From VAZQ01 sp963771845 (GTDB lineage Bacteria; Pseudomonadota; Alphaproteobacteria; Rhizobiales; Xanthobacteraceae), in the NCBI GenBank assembly GCA_963771845.1, contig CAVYVC010000024.1:186001-250000 (forward strand): 64,000 nucleotides of DNA, in the 5' to 3' direction. This document shows, one piece after another, positions 56,067 to 64,000 of the stretch. A program made the position numbers and the translations under genes. Each line of letters begins with the position of its first letter. Position 1 is the stretch's first letter. The notes under the pieces were generated by a model. It saw nothing but the letters and a program-made list of their open reading frames with translations, made no database searches and was not told where the DNA came from.

Positions 56067-56381
56067 ATGCGGCGTCACTCTCGATATTTTCTTGCCTGCT
56101 CCGGCGCGGCTTTGGCTTTGGCATGCTTTCTTGCTGGGCTCGAAGTGTCCACTACGACGGCAGCCACGTCGGTCGACCAAGGGGGCGCGACGGTCAACCG
56201 CACCCTCAAAAGTGATCGCCTGCCGCTGACCGCACCCAACAGCCGCAACGCGGTCAATGGTCCAGCAGATAGCCAGAGGCCGCGCGCCCCGGAGCCGAGG
56301 CTTCTGGAAGGCTGCGAGCCAATGGTCAGCGCCATCGGGCAACCCCCGCTCGCGCGCGTGCCTGGACGTTGCCTCTCGTAA
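56067..56381 (+). CDS. Small exported protein of unknown function
   Basis: 104 residues from ATG 56067 with GGGAGCAACCC in front. A signal peptide (MRRHSRYFLACSGAALALAC...) of a possible lipoprotein type (cleavage near TTTAATS or a Cys at 20) is followed by a threonine, asparagine-rich middle and the end LLEGCEPMVSAIGQPPLARV with two cysteines (GCEP and GRC). The end type is known to me from unnamed alphaproteobacterial exported proteins. It lies between phyR and the HWE kinase. Confidence 0.55.
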   Translation: MRRHSRYFLACSGAALALACFLAGLEVSTTTAATSVDQGGATVNRTLKSDRLPLTAPNSRNAVNGPADSQRPRAPEPRLLEGCEPMVSAIGQPPLARVPGRCLS

Positions 56382-56599
56382 AAGACGCTTCCCACCATCT
56401 CCGTTCGCGCATTGGGCTCGGCCTCATGGGGGTTGAGCCCCGATGGCATTCCTTGCGCGACCGGAACTTTCGAAATGCGGGAATACTTGTATGGAGCGGT
56501 GCGCACCATTGCACGGGCACAACATCGTCTTTGACCTGTTCTCCGCGCGCGCCTAAGGCTGCGCCCAGGTTGGATGTTCGCGTGCCCTAAATCTTGGAT
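56382..56599. other. Intergenic region before the HWE kinase
   Basis: A GGAAC is present at about 56467-56471 but no CGTT follows at 16-17 bases, so an EcfG promoter is not supported. No repeat or gene was seen. Confidence 0.35.
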
Positions 56600-58162
56600 A
56601 TGAACGTGTCTGGAGTGGAAGAGAAGAAACAGGCCGCGCAGACACCGCGGGACGAAAAGGTCGTCCCCCTTGCGCAGTTTCGAGCAACGCTCGACGGCAG
56701 CCTGCTCAGCGTCTGGTCATGGGACCTGCTCTCCCATCAGTTGACCTGGTCGAGCAATCTCGAAGACTTTCACGGCCCGTCCGTGAACAAGCTCGACGGC
56801 GTCTTTCCTTTGGTGCCGCAGGATTTGCCGGCGCAGGAGGGGCTGCTTGCGGCGATCTCCAACGCGCTCAACACCCGCCAGCCTTGCCGGGTGGAATACC
56901 GCCTGCCCGGATCATCGGGACGCGACGAACGCTGGTTCGAGGCTTCTGCAACGGTCCTCGTCAAGGATGGCACTGCGGTGCAGCTGCTCGGCATGTGCCG
57001 CGAGGTGACCGAACGCCTGCACGTCAATCGCGAAGTGCGCATGCGTGCGCGCCAGCAGGAGACGCTCGCACGGCTGGGTGAGCACGCACTCACCGAAAGC
57101 GACCTGCAGAAATTCTTCAACGAGGTCGTTCACACAGTCGGAGACATTCTTGACCTCGAAATGGTGAAGATCCTGGAATTGTTGCCGGGGGATGCCGAGC
57201 TCCTGCTGCGGGCAGGCATCGGCTGGAAACCGGGCCTGGTGGGGAGCGCAACCGTGTCGACCGGTCGCGATTCACAGGCCGGCTACACCCTTGCTTCCGG
57301 CCGGCCCGTGATCGTGGAAAACCTCGCGACCGAAACAAGATTTACCGGACAGCCGCTGTTTCACGAGCACGGCGTTACAAGCGGTATTACTGCGCCGATC
57401 GCCGGGCGCGACGGCCGCGCCTACGGCGTGCTTGGGATCCATACCGCCACGCGGCGCAGGTTTCACGACTATGAGGTGTCCTTCGCCGCTGCGGTCGCCA
57501 ATATCGTGGCAGGGGCGATTCAACGCCGCCAGCTGGATCAACGTCACGAGCTGATGATCCGCGAGCTGCGCCATCGCTCCGGCAACCTTTTTTCGCAATT
57601 GCTGGCCCTGTTCTCGCAAACCGCCAAGAATTCGCGCAGCGTCAGCGACCTGGTCACCAAGTACGAAGCGCGCGTCCTCGCCCTCGCCAACGCGCACAGG
57701 CTCATCACCGAGGGCGGATGGAAATCGACCTCGCTCAATGAGTTGCTCAACACGCTGCTTGCGCCCTTTCTGGACCGGATTTCCTTTGGCGGACCGAACG
57801 TGTTTCTTGAGCCCGATCCAACCTTCGGACTGAGCATGGCGGTCCACGAGCTCGCGACCAATGCCAGCAAGCACGGCAGTCTCAGCGCGACGCGCGGCCG
57901 GGTGGAGCTCAACTGGAGTGTGGGCCGCACGGACCAGGGACTCACGCTCGTGCTCGACTGGAAGGAACGCGACGGTCCCGCTCCCAAGCGCGGCCGTCGG
58001 CCCGGATTCGGCTCCCGCCTGATCACGATGGTGATCGAACGTCAGCTTAATGGCAAGGTCGAGCAGTCGTTCGGACCGGACGGCCTTGCGGCAAGACTTA
58101 CCGTGCCGCTCACGCATGAGCGCTGGCCGGGCGGCCCCCGCAGAGTGGCGCATAGCGAATAG
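56600..58162 (+). CDS. HWE-family sensor histidine kinase with PAS and GAF domains
   Basis: About 520 residues from ATG 56600 (a TTG two codons earlier also fits). Residues about 30-145 form a PAS domain (SVWSWDLLSHQLTWSS, EYRLPG...RWFEASATVL), 150-310 a GAF domain (ETRFTGQPLFHEHGVTSGI, YGVLGIHTATRRRF), 316-510 the HWE kinase: the phosphoacceptor H327 in IRELRHRSGNLFSQL, HELATNASKHG (418-428) and GFGSRLI. It is soluble. HWE and HisKA_2 kinases are the known partners of PhyR, and its place by phyR suggests it feeds phosphate into the stress cascade. Confidence 0.9.
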   Translation: MNVSGVEEKKQAAQTPRDEKVVPLAQFRATLDGSLLSVWSWDLLSHQLTWSSNLEDFHGPSVNKLDGVFPLVPQDLPAQEGLLAAISNALNTRQPCRVEYRLPGSSGRDERWFEASATVLVKDGTAVQLLGMCREVTERLHVNREVRMRARQQETLARLGEHALTESDLQKFFNEVVHTVGDILDLEMVKILELLPGDAELLLRAGIGWKPGLVGSATVSTGRDSQAGYTLASGRPVIVENLATETRFTGQPLFHEHGVTSGITAPIAGRDGRAYGVLGIHTATRRRFHDYEVSFAAAVANIVAGAIQRRQLDQRHELMIRELRHRSGNLFSQLLALFSQTAKNSRSVSDLVTKYEARVLALANAHRLITEGGWKSTSLNELLNTLLAPFLDRISFGGPNVFLEPDPTFGLSMAVHELATNASKHGSLSATRGRVELNWSVGRTDQGLTLVLDWKERDGPAPKRGRRPGFGSRLITMVIERQLNGKVEQSFGPDGLAARLTVPLTHERWPGGPRRVAHSE

Positions 58163-58247
58163 CGGAAGGTGGCGAATAGTTAAGACCGGCCGTTGTCCTC
58201 GCTTCGATACTATTCGCTACTCGCTATTCGCCACTCACTATTCACTC
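58152..58247. repeat. Interspersed repeat, CGAATGGCGAATAG / CTATTCGC family
   Basis: Left ATAGCGAATAGCGG, middle GGCGAATAG, right CTATTCGCTACTCGCTATTC and ACTCACTATTCACTC. It overlaps the last codons of the kinase gene and fills the gap to the convergent dioxygenase gene. Confidence 0.65.
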
Positions 58248-59130
58248 ATTTCATCATTTCTTCCGGCGGCATGATGCCCCACAGGTTTGCGGCGGATGGA
58301 TCCTTGGGCCAAACCTTGGGCTGCTGCGGGTTGTCGCGGTGCCAGGGGCGCGGCTCGAAATAGCCGAGCTCCTCGTTCATGCGATCGAGCTCAGCAAAGG
58401 TCTCGGTAATGAGACCTGCAGGGCTGCGATGATACGCAAACAGGTTGTGACCGATGCCATGCCGGCCTGGACCCCACAACAGCTGGTATCCGTTGAGGCT
58501 GAGATAATCGCAGGCCGTCTGCAGGTGCGCCCAATCGCGCAGTTCAAAGGCGGTATGAAAATGCCGATTGGAGCCGGTTTCCACCAGATTGATGGTGTGG
58601 TGGTCGGGACCGCAACGCAGGAATGAGAAGAAGTCCGCCATCCAATCCGACTCGCGAAACCCGAGCACGTCACAGTAGAACTTGGTCACATGCTTGACGT
58701 CCGTGACATGGAAAGCCACGTGACCAAGCTTGTGCGGCACAATTCCCTTATTGGGAAACCGTTGGCCTGAGAACGCCTCGCGTTTGAACACTTCCATCAC
58801 AGTGCCCTTCGGATCCTCGAACGTAACCAGGTCAGAAATAGTTGGATCGGAGTCCTTCTTGCGCTGTGTCTTGATGCCGTGCGCCTGGAGCTGGCGCTCG
58901 AACTCGCCGAGATCGTCATCGGTGCCGAGCTGAAAGCCGATGCGTATGCACTGCGCCTGTGGTCCGCGCTTGAGCACGACCGAGTGATGATCGAGCGTGG
59001 AGGCAAGATAGGTGGTGTCCTTGATCTTTTCCGTCAGGGTTAGACCGAGAACTTCGGTATAGTACTGCACCTGCTGCTCAATATCGGGCAGTTCGTAAGT
59101 CGCATGCGCGATCTTCTTGACGCGGATCAT
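58246..59130 (-). CDS. Extradiol ring-cleavage dioxygenase (VOC superfamily, type I)
   Basis: 294 residues with two VOC modules: the first from IAHATYELPDIEQQVQYYTEVLGL, the second from KLGHVAFHVTDVKHVTKFYCDVLGF. Iron-ligand candidates are His in LGHVAFHV, His in HFHTAFELRDW and Glu in LITETFAELDRM, the 2-His-1-Glu facial triad of catechol 2,3-dioxygenases. The C-terminal 35 residues are rich in Trp and Pro. It would cleave a catechol next to the hydroxyls. It is 11 bases behind the frameshifted dehydrogenase gene on the same strand. Confidence 0.88.
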   Translation of the reverse strand: MIRVKKIAHATYELPDIEQQVQYYTEVLGLTLTEKIKDTTYLASTLDHHSVVLKRGPQAQCIRIGFQLGTDDDLGEFERQLQAHGIKTQRKKDSDPTISDLVTFEDPKGTVMEVFKREAFSGQRFPNKGIVPHKLGHVAFHVTDVKHVTKFYCDVLGFRESDWMADFFSFLRCGPDHHTINLVETGSNRHFHTAFELRDWAHLQTACDYLSLNGYQLLWGPGRHGIGHNLFAYHRSPAGLITETFAELDRMNEELGYFEPRPWHRDNPQQPKVWPKDPSAANLWGIMPPEEMMK

Positions 59131-59141
59131 TCACCACCTCC

Positions 59142-60033
59142 TCACGATTTTCCTTCAGGTTTCGCGCGTGGCATTGCGGAAATGACATCAACCATTGCAG
59201 CCACGTCCTTGTCGGCAAGGCCCATTGCAGTGAACCGGTCGTAGAGCTCGGTCGCACGCTCGAGCATGGGGGTGGCGACCCCCACCTCATCGGCGAAGTC
59301 CCTGATCATGTCGAAATAGTGTTGCAGCGCCGGGGCCGTGCCCTGGGCCGGCAGAAATTTTCGTTGCGCCATCCAGGGCGCGCGAATGCCGAACTGCGTC
59401 GACCCGCCGCTGCCCGTCGCGATTGCCTTGATCATGAGGTCGACATCCACGTCGGCCTTGAGTCCCAGCGCCATAGCCTCTGCCGTCGCGGCGATATGCA
59501 CGGCAACCAGAAGATTGTTGACGAGTTTCACCCGACTGGCGGCACCGAACGGTCCAAAATAGAGGCAAGAGTTCGGAAAAGGCTGCGACAAAGGGTTCGG
59601 CGCGCGCGCAGGCTTGCTTGTCTCCTGCAAGGTAGATGACGGCCTTGCGGCTCGCGACCATTCCGGGGGTTCCGCTCACTTCGCCATCGAGTAACACGGC
59701 GCCTTTGCTTGCCAGCGGGGCGACGTGACGCTGTTTGTCCGCAACTGGGTGCGAACCGAGCTCCACGAATATCTGTCCCGGGCGCGCCGACTCAAGGCAC
59801 CCGCGCGGTCCTTGCATCACTTCCGCGAGCGCTTGTGAGGAAGGCAGGCAGGAAAACACGATGCTGGTCTGGGCAGCGATCTCGGCGGGAGAAGCAGCGG
59901 CAACTCCTCCGGCCTGCTCAAACTCGGCAAGTGAGCTGCGCCGATAGCCGAGGACCTGGTAGCCGCTCTTGATCAGGTTTTGACAGATTGGCAACCCGAT
60001 CTTGCCGACACCAATGAACCCGACAGTCTGCAT
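59142..60033 (-). pseudogene. NAD(P)-dependent 3-hydroxyisobutyrate-dehydrogenase-like protein, one frameshift
   Basis: Joined over one frame change this is a normal-length enzyme of about 296 residues. It has the N-terminal VGFIGVGKIGLPICQNLIKSG, DGEVSGTPGMVASRKAVIYL, and after the break SCLYFGPFGAASRVKLVNNLLVA with the catalytic lysine and DKDVAAMVDVISAMPRAKP. The break is an extra base in GAGTTC at 59569-59574; removing it restores FSDSCLYFGPFG. It lies directly before the extradiol dioxygenase gene, as in several aromatic-degradation operons. Confidence 0.88.
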
Positions 60034-60194
60034 ACCTGTTACTCCTCGCCCATTGGGGATGGTGATGTGAGAATGGGGCCCTGAGCACCCGATCGCGCCG
60101 CCATGTTCGCCTCCACGTGAGTGTACTATAAAAGCTGGAAGATCGTGAGCAAACTCACCTCCTCTTCCATGCCGGGATTCGAAAGTTGAGCTCG

Positions 60195-61103
60195 ATGCAT
60201 CTCATTCTTCCAGCTCCCGGCGAAAGCTTTGATATCGAGCTCGCGGATGGCACAAAAATCAAAATGAGGCGGCACGGCAATTCCGGCGGCGTGCGCCTGC
60301 TGCTCTCCCACGGCAACGGATTTGCCATCGACGCATATCTTCCGTTCTGGCAGCTTTTGTTGGCGAAATATGATGTCCTGGTGTTTGACTTCCGCAACCA
60401 CGGGCAAAATATTCCGACCCAGCCATACAATCATAATTACGCGCAGTTCGCGCGCGATCTCAATGTCATCCTGGATGCCGTTCATCTGCGGATGGGGCAA
60501 AAGACCACAGTGGGAATATTCCATTCCATGTCGGCGCGCGCCGCAATGAAGCATGCGATCGAGATCGGCTGGAAATGGGACGGCCTCGTCCTTTTCGATC
60601 CACCCAACGTGCCGCCCGTCGACCACCCCCGCTACCGCCCAATGCAGATATTTGAAGGCATGCTGAAGCAATGGGCGCTCAACCGGCGGCGGCAGTTCGC
60701 GACGGTCGAAGAGCTTGCGGATGAGTACCGGCGAGCCCGCGCACACAACGGCTGGGTAAACGGGGCGCACGAGCTGATGGCGCGATCGGTGCTGCGCGCG
60801 AGCCCCGATGGAAACGGCTATTCACTGGTCTGCGCGCCGGAGAATGAGGCGGCGATCTATGCCGAAGCGCTGAGCTTGAATCTTTGGCCGCGGGCGCGCG
60901 AATTCGGCGGGCCGGTCAAACTGATTGGAGCCGACCCCGATATGGCGGGCGGACCGGCGACGGGACAGACAAACAGGGTGCTCGCATCCGAGAATGGGTA
61001 TGATTATGACTTTGTTCCCGGCACGGGTCATCTGTTGCAGATAGAGAAGCCGGATGCATGCGCGCGCCTCGTTGAGGACTTCCTCGCCAAGCGCCTCAGC
61101 TGA
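60195..61103 (+). CDS. Alpha/beta hydrolase
   Basis: 302 residues from ATG 60195. LLLSHGNGFAIDAYLPF is the oxyanion region, VLVFDFRNHGQN the strand before the elbow, and the nucleophile lies in VGIFHSMSARAAMKH, where the usual GxSxG is changed to FHSMS. The histidine of the triad is in VPGTGHLLQIEKPD. The substrate is unknown. It overlaps nothing and is followed after 3 bases by a metallophosphoesterase gene, with which it is probably cotranscribed. Confidence 0.85.
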   Translation: MHLILPAPGESFDIELADGTKIKMRRHGNSGGVRLLLSHGNGFAIDAYLPFWQLLLAKYDVLVFDFRNHGQNIPTQPYNHNYAQFARDLNVILDAVHLRMGQKTTVGIFHSMSARAAMKHAIEIGWKWDGLVLFDPPNVPPVDHPRYRPMQIFEGMLKQWALNRRRQFATVEELADEYRRARAHNGWVNGAHELMARSVLRASPDGNGYSLVCAPENEAAIYAEALSLNLWPRAREFGGPVKLIGADPDMAGGPATGQTNRVLASENGYDYDFVPGTGHLLQIEKPDACARLVEDFLAKRLS

Positions 61104-61106
61104 GGA

Positions 61107-61988
61107 ATGATGTTCGTCCTGGCGCATCTTTCGGACCCGCATCTTGCGCCCTTGCCGCAGCCGCGCTGGCCGGAGCTCATGGGAAAGCGGATGACCGGTT
61201 TTCTGCATTGGCGGCGAAACCGTCACCGCATTCATCGCTCCGACGTGCTGGCGCGCGTGGTGTCGGATCTCAAAGCGAATGCACCCGATCACATCGCGGT
61301 CACCGGCGATCTCGTCAACATCTCGCTCGCCGGGGAATTTGGTCCGGCACGGGTGTGGCTGGAATCGTTGGGTTCGCCACGCGACGTGACCCTCGTGCCC
61401 GGCAATCATGACGCATATGTCCGCTCCACTGCCGGGCTCCCGCAGACGTACTGGGGCAACTACATGTGCGGGGATGACGGCGGTGGTTTTCCCTTCCTGC
61501 GCCGCCGGGCCGATGTGGCCTTGATCGGATTATCGAGCGCCGTACCCACGGCGCCGCTGCTCGGGACCGGTCGCCTCGGAAAACAGCAGATCGGGCGCCT
61601 TGCTCATTTGCTGGAAAGCTGCGGCCGTGAACGGCTGTTTCGTGTCGTTCTCATCCATCATCCCCCGCGCAGCAGCTCGCGGCGGTATTTCAAACGGCTT
61701 GTGGACGGCGGTAGGTTCCTCGCGGTCCTCGCCCAATATGGTGCCGAGCTTGTCATCCACGGTCACGATCACATCCATTCCCTCACCTATGTCGACGGCC
61801 CGCAGCGTCCGATTCCGGTCTCCGGCGTGCCTTCGGCTTCGCAGATCCCGCGCGAGCATCATGCCAGCGGCGGTTACAACCTCTACACCATCGATGGACA
61901 GGGCGGCGCTTGGCGTTGCGAGATTGACGCGCGCGGGCTTGCGCCGGATGGCGAGAGCGTGGCCAGCGCTGGACGCGTTGATGTTTGA
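61107..61988 (+). CDS. Metallophosphoesterase (calcineurin-like)
   Basis: 293 residues. All metal motifs are present: AHLSDPHLAP (DxH), ITVTGDLVNIS-type AVTGDLVN (GDxx), VPGNHDAYV (GNHD), VLIHHPP and VIHGHDHIHSL (GHxH). It is cytoplasmic without leader. The wide family includes cAMP, UDP-diacylglucosamine and other phosphodiesterases; the exact substrate is not predictable. It is the second gene of a pair with the alpha/beta hydrolase. Confidence 0.9.
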   Translation: MMFVLAHLSDPHLAPLPQPRWPELMGKRMTGFLHWRRNRHRIHRSDVLARVVSDLKANAPDHIAVTGDLVNISLAGEFGPARVWLESLGSPRDVTLVPGNHDAYVRSTAGLPQTYWGNYMCGDDGGGFPFLRRRADVALIGLSSAVPTAPLLGTGRLGKQQIGRLAHLLESCGRERLFRVVLIHHPPRSSSRRYFKRLVDGGRFLAVLAQYGAELVIHGHDHIHSLTYVDGPQRPIPVSGVPSASQIPREHHASGGYNLYTIDGQGGAWRCEIDARGLAPDGESVASAGRVDV

Positions 61989-61993
61989 GCGGC

Positions 61994-62077
61994 AGTAGCC
62001 CGGATGAGCGAAGCGACATCCGGGTCAGCTCAGCCCGCATGCGGCCCGTCTCCGCTAACTAAGGCTTCGACGGGCTA
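61994..62077. repeat. Interspersed repeat, GTAGCCCGGATG family
   Basis: It begins GTAGCCCGGATGAGCGAAGC, has CAGCCCGCATGCGGCC and ends CTTCGACGGGCTA. It separates the convergent ends of the phosphoesterase gene and the gene at 62138. Confidence 0.7.
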
Positions 62078-62137
62078 ATGTGAGTGAGGCCGCCGAAGCC
62101 TTGGCGAAGGCGGCTGCGCTTATGCGGGGCTGCAAGC

Positions 62138-62719
62138 TTACGTCTTCGGCCCGAACAGGAGCGCGGCTGCAATCAGGACTGCAAAGCCAACGCAGAGCCC
62201 GAACAGGAATGCCCTGATCGCCCGCCAGTGCCTGCGCCGCCGCTGAAACCGGGCCTCGAGGCGCAGATCTCCAACGGCGGGAAAATAGCTGTCAGCGAGC
62301 GCGCGTTCGCGCTCAATGATGCGCTGCGCCACGTATTTGGTGATCGCCTCGACCATCTCGATCACATTGTTCGTCTCCGCCAGCACCTTGCGGCCGTAGC
62401 GGGTGTCCTGCAGGAAGCGATAGACGCGCTTGTCGCGGCCCATGTCGATATGTGCGACGGCATCGATCCACAGGCGCGGGGTCTCACCGCGGCTAAGCCC
62501 GCGGTCGAACAGATCGACCTCGCTGGGGATTTCCTCAAACAGCGGATCGAGCGCATCGCTGAGGAGCTCGAGCCGGGCGATCTCGGCGTCATGCAGATCG
62601 ACGACGATGCTGCTGCGGTCTGCCTGCTCGACCCTGGCCTTGCGCAACGCCTCTTTCAGACGATGCGGCGATTCGCTCGGCTTCGCCTCATCGAGTTGCT
62701 TGCGCGAACGGCCCCACAT
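62138..62719 (-). CDS. Conserved unknown protein with C-terminal membrane anchor
   Basis: 193 residues, highly charged (KEALRKARVEQADRSSIVVDLHDAEIARLELLSDAL) with a middle domain rich in helix (RVYRFLQDTRYGRKVLAETNNVIEMVEAITKYVAQRII) and one C-terminal membrane span (AIRAFLFGLCVGFAVLIAAALLFG). The active site, if any, would be in the cytoplasm. I do not recognise a named family. An intact frame and tail-anchor layout support it as a real gene. Confidence 0.75.
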   Translation of the reverse strand: MWGRSRKQLDEAKPSESPHRLKEALRKARVEQADRSSIVVDLHDAEIARLELLSDALDPLFEEIPSEVDLFDRGLSRGETPRLWIDAVAHIDMGRDKRVYRFLQDTRYGRKVLAETNNVIEMVEAITKYVAQRIIERERALADSYFPAVGDLRLEARFQRRRRHWRAIRAFLFGLCVGFAVLIAAALLFGPKT

Positions 62720-62879
62720 GGCCGTACCGTACCAACCGATAGGGGCAAGGCAAGGGCGCCGTAATCAGCCTGGGGATGAAAAAACGACGAGAGCCCGGAT
62801 TGAGCGCAGCCGCGTTCGCCAAGGCTTCGGCGGCCTTGCTGGAGATTGGCCCCCGCGTTTGGCTTGTGCTCAACGCCGG

Positions 62880-63626
62880 CTACACGCACCTGCCGCCGTC
62901 CACTTCCAGCACATTGCCGGTGAGGAAGGAGGCCTCTTGCGAAGCCAGGAACAGTGTCGCGTTTGCGACATCCTGCACCGTGGCGAACCGCCCGAGCGGA
63001 ACCGTGGCCCTGAATTGGTCGCGCAATTGCGGCGAATCCCCGCCCATGAAGGTGGGCAGCAGCGGCGTCTCTGCCATCACAGGCGCCACCGCGCACACCC
63101 GAATGCCATCGGGCGCAAGCTCGGCCGCCATGGATTTGGACACGAGGTTAACCGCCCCCTTTGATGCGTTGTACCAGGTGAGCCCCGGCCGCGGCCTGAT
63201 GCCGGCCGTCGAGCCGATATTGATAATGACGCCCGACTTCTTTTTGCGCATCAGCGGCACCACAGCGTGGGTAAACAGAAAGATCGATTTGACGTTCACG
63301 GCCATGAGGCGATCGAACTCGTCTTCCTCGACTTCGAGCATGGGGCGGCGTCGATGACTCATCCCGGCATTATTGACCAGGATGTCGATGCCGCCGAAGG
63401 CGCCAAGCGCCGCGTTTACTGCGGCGTCCACATCGACTCGCTTGGAGACATCGCAGCGCACCGCAATCGCTGAGTTGCTGATGGCTGCCGCCACCGCCCG
63501 CGCGGGCTCTTCCTGGATATCGGCAATGGCGATGCGCGCTCCTTCGCGCCCGAAAGTTTCAGCGATGGCCTTGCCGAAACCCGAGGCACCACCGGTGATG
63601 AGGGCGACCTTGTTGTCGAGGCGCAT
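62880..63626 (-). CDS. Short-chain dehydrogenase/reductase (FabG-like)
   Basis: 248 residues. Nucleotide-binding ALITGGASGFGKAIAE, NNAGMSHRRRP, catalytic serine in NIGSTAGIRPRPG, YNASKGAVNLVSKSMAAEL with Tyr and Lys, and the C-terminal LTGNVLEVDGGRCV. It should oxidise or reduce a hydroxy compound with NAD(P). It lies 24 bases behind the hydroxypyruvate-isomerase-like gene on the same strand and likely shares its operon. Confidence 0.92.
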   Translation of the reverse strand: MRLDNKVALITGGASGFGKAIAETFGREGARIAIADIQEEPARAVAAAISNSAIAVRCDVSKRVDVDAAVNAALGAFGGIDILVNNAGMSHRRRPMLEVEEDEFDRLMAVNVKSIFLFTHAVVPLMRKKKSGVIINIGSTAGIRPRPGLTWYNASKGAVNLVSKSMAAELAPDGIRVCAVAPVMAETPLLPTFMGGDSPQLRDQFRATVPLGRFATVQDVANATLFLASQEASFLTGNVLEVDGGRCV

Positions 63627-63650
63627 ATCCTTTTCCTCTCCCGAGATTGA

Positions 63651-64000
63651 TCAAAGCTTGCGCGTTACCCCGTAAGGTCGCGCCCAGGCCAGACCATCTT
63701 CCGTTGTCGTGCGCGGCCGGTACTCGCAGCCGACCCATTTGTCGTAGCCCATCGCATCGAGCGCCGCGAGAATCTGCGGGTAGTTCACCTCGCCTTCATC
63801 AGGCTCGCGCCGCGACGGCACCGCCGCGATCTGCACGTGACCCACGATCGGGAAATGTTTTTCGAGCCGCCTGATGAGGTCACCGCCAACGATTTGCGCG
63901 TGATAGAAATCGAACTGCATGCGCAGGTTCGGCCGCTCGACCTGCGCGATGATATCGGCGGCCTGCTCGATACGGTTGAGAAAATAGTCCGGCCGGTCGC
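63651..64000 (-). CDS. Hydroxypyruvate isomerase-like TIM-barrel protein (5' end outside window)
   Basis: Only the C-terminal 115 or so residues are in the window. They read LNRIEQAADIIAQVERPNLR, then MQFDFYHAQIVGGDLIRRL, IVGHVQIAAVPSRREPDEGEV, NYPQILAALDAMGYDKWVGCEYRP, which match Hyi/OtnI sugar-phosphate or 2-oxotetronate isomerases with the metal-binding His, Asp and Glu. The start is beyond 64000. It pairs with the SDR, a frequent combination in tetronate and glyoxylate pathways. Confidence 0.88.
   Translation of the reverse strand, partial: DRPDYFLNRIEQAADIIAQVERPNLRMQFDFYHAQIVGGDLIRRLEKHFPIVGHVQIAAVPSRREPDEGEVNYPQILAALDAMGYDKWVGCEYRPRTTTEDGLAWARPYGVTRKL

Noticed and set aside
56467..56495. 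GGAAC before the HWE kinase as an EcfG promoter
   Set aside because: No GTT-type -10 box follows at 16 or 17 bases.

Overview
The window is about 60-63% GC and looks like the chromosome of an alphaproteobacterium of the order Hyphomicrobiales, in the Bradyrhizobium / Xanthobacteraceae direction. The evidence is a PhyR-NepR-EcfG general stress response locus with an EcfG-type promoter, tricarboxylate-type (Bug) and TRAP solute receptors, xanthine-dehydrogenase-family molybdenum hydroxylases, and many short palindromic repeats of the kind common in that group. The genus cannot be fixed from the sequence. I saw no tRNA, rRNA, CRISPR array or prophage.

Layout. 0-5 kb: acyl-CoA synthetase, UbiD-type decarboxylase, TauD-type dioxygenase, DUF805 membrane protein. 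5-12.5 kb: a dead group II intron reverse transcriptase cut by a MITE-like element, a Bug receptor, an L,D-transpeptidase lipoprotein, RlpA, dodecin, a gene-poor repeat-rich stretch and an intact IS5-family element. 12.5-27.8 kb: alcohol dehydrogenase, Rieske ferredoxin, YciI protein, frameshifted ilvD and katG, a truncated SDR, a metallophosphoesterase-radical SAM fusion protein, class II DAHP synthase, a MntA/HepT remnant, gor, a DUF2059 protein, rpiA, gph and a lipoprotein. 27.9-43 kb: moaA, a TRAP transporter with two receptor genes, apbC/mrp, two dehydrogenases, pepN, a second Bug receptor, rlmE and ppx. 43-51 kb: two molybdenum hydroxylase loci flanking a BrnT/BrnA toxin-antitoxin pair and the remnant of another. 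51-58 kb: a fluoroacetate-dehalogenase-like hydrolase, a second L,D-transpeptidase, then the stress-response cluster ecfG-nepR<>phyR, a small exported protein and an HWE histidine kinase. 58-64 kb: extradiol dioxygenase, a frameshifted hydroxyisobutyrate-dehydrogenase-like gene, hydrolase, phosphoesterase, a membrane-anchored unknown, an SDR and the end of a hydroxypyruvate-isomerase-like gene.

How it works together. The content suits a soil or rhizosphere heterotroph taking up organic acids and aromatics (Bug and TRAP receptors, UbiD, extradiol dioxygenase, molybdenum hydroxylases served by MoaA) and coping with stress (KatG, Gor, PhyR cascade, L,D-transpeptidases).

Two global observations stand out. 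Six otherwise well conserved genes carry single-base indels, nine in all. Five of the nine are one extra A (or T on the other strand) where the conserved protein predicts a GANTC site, the methylation target of CcrM in this class, so systematic base-calling error is a serious alternative to gene decay. Second, a modular 158-291 bp palindromic element with CTAG-bounded ends occurs three times, and its ends resemble those of the IS5-family element in the same window.
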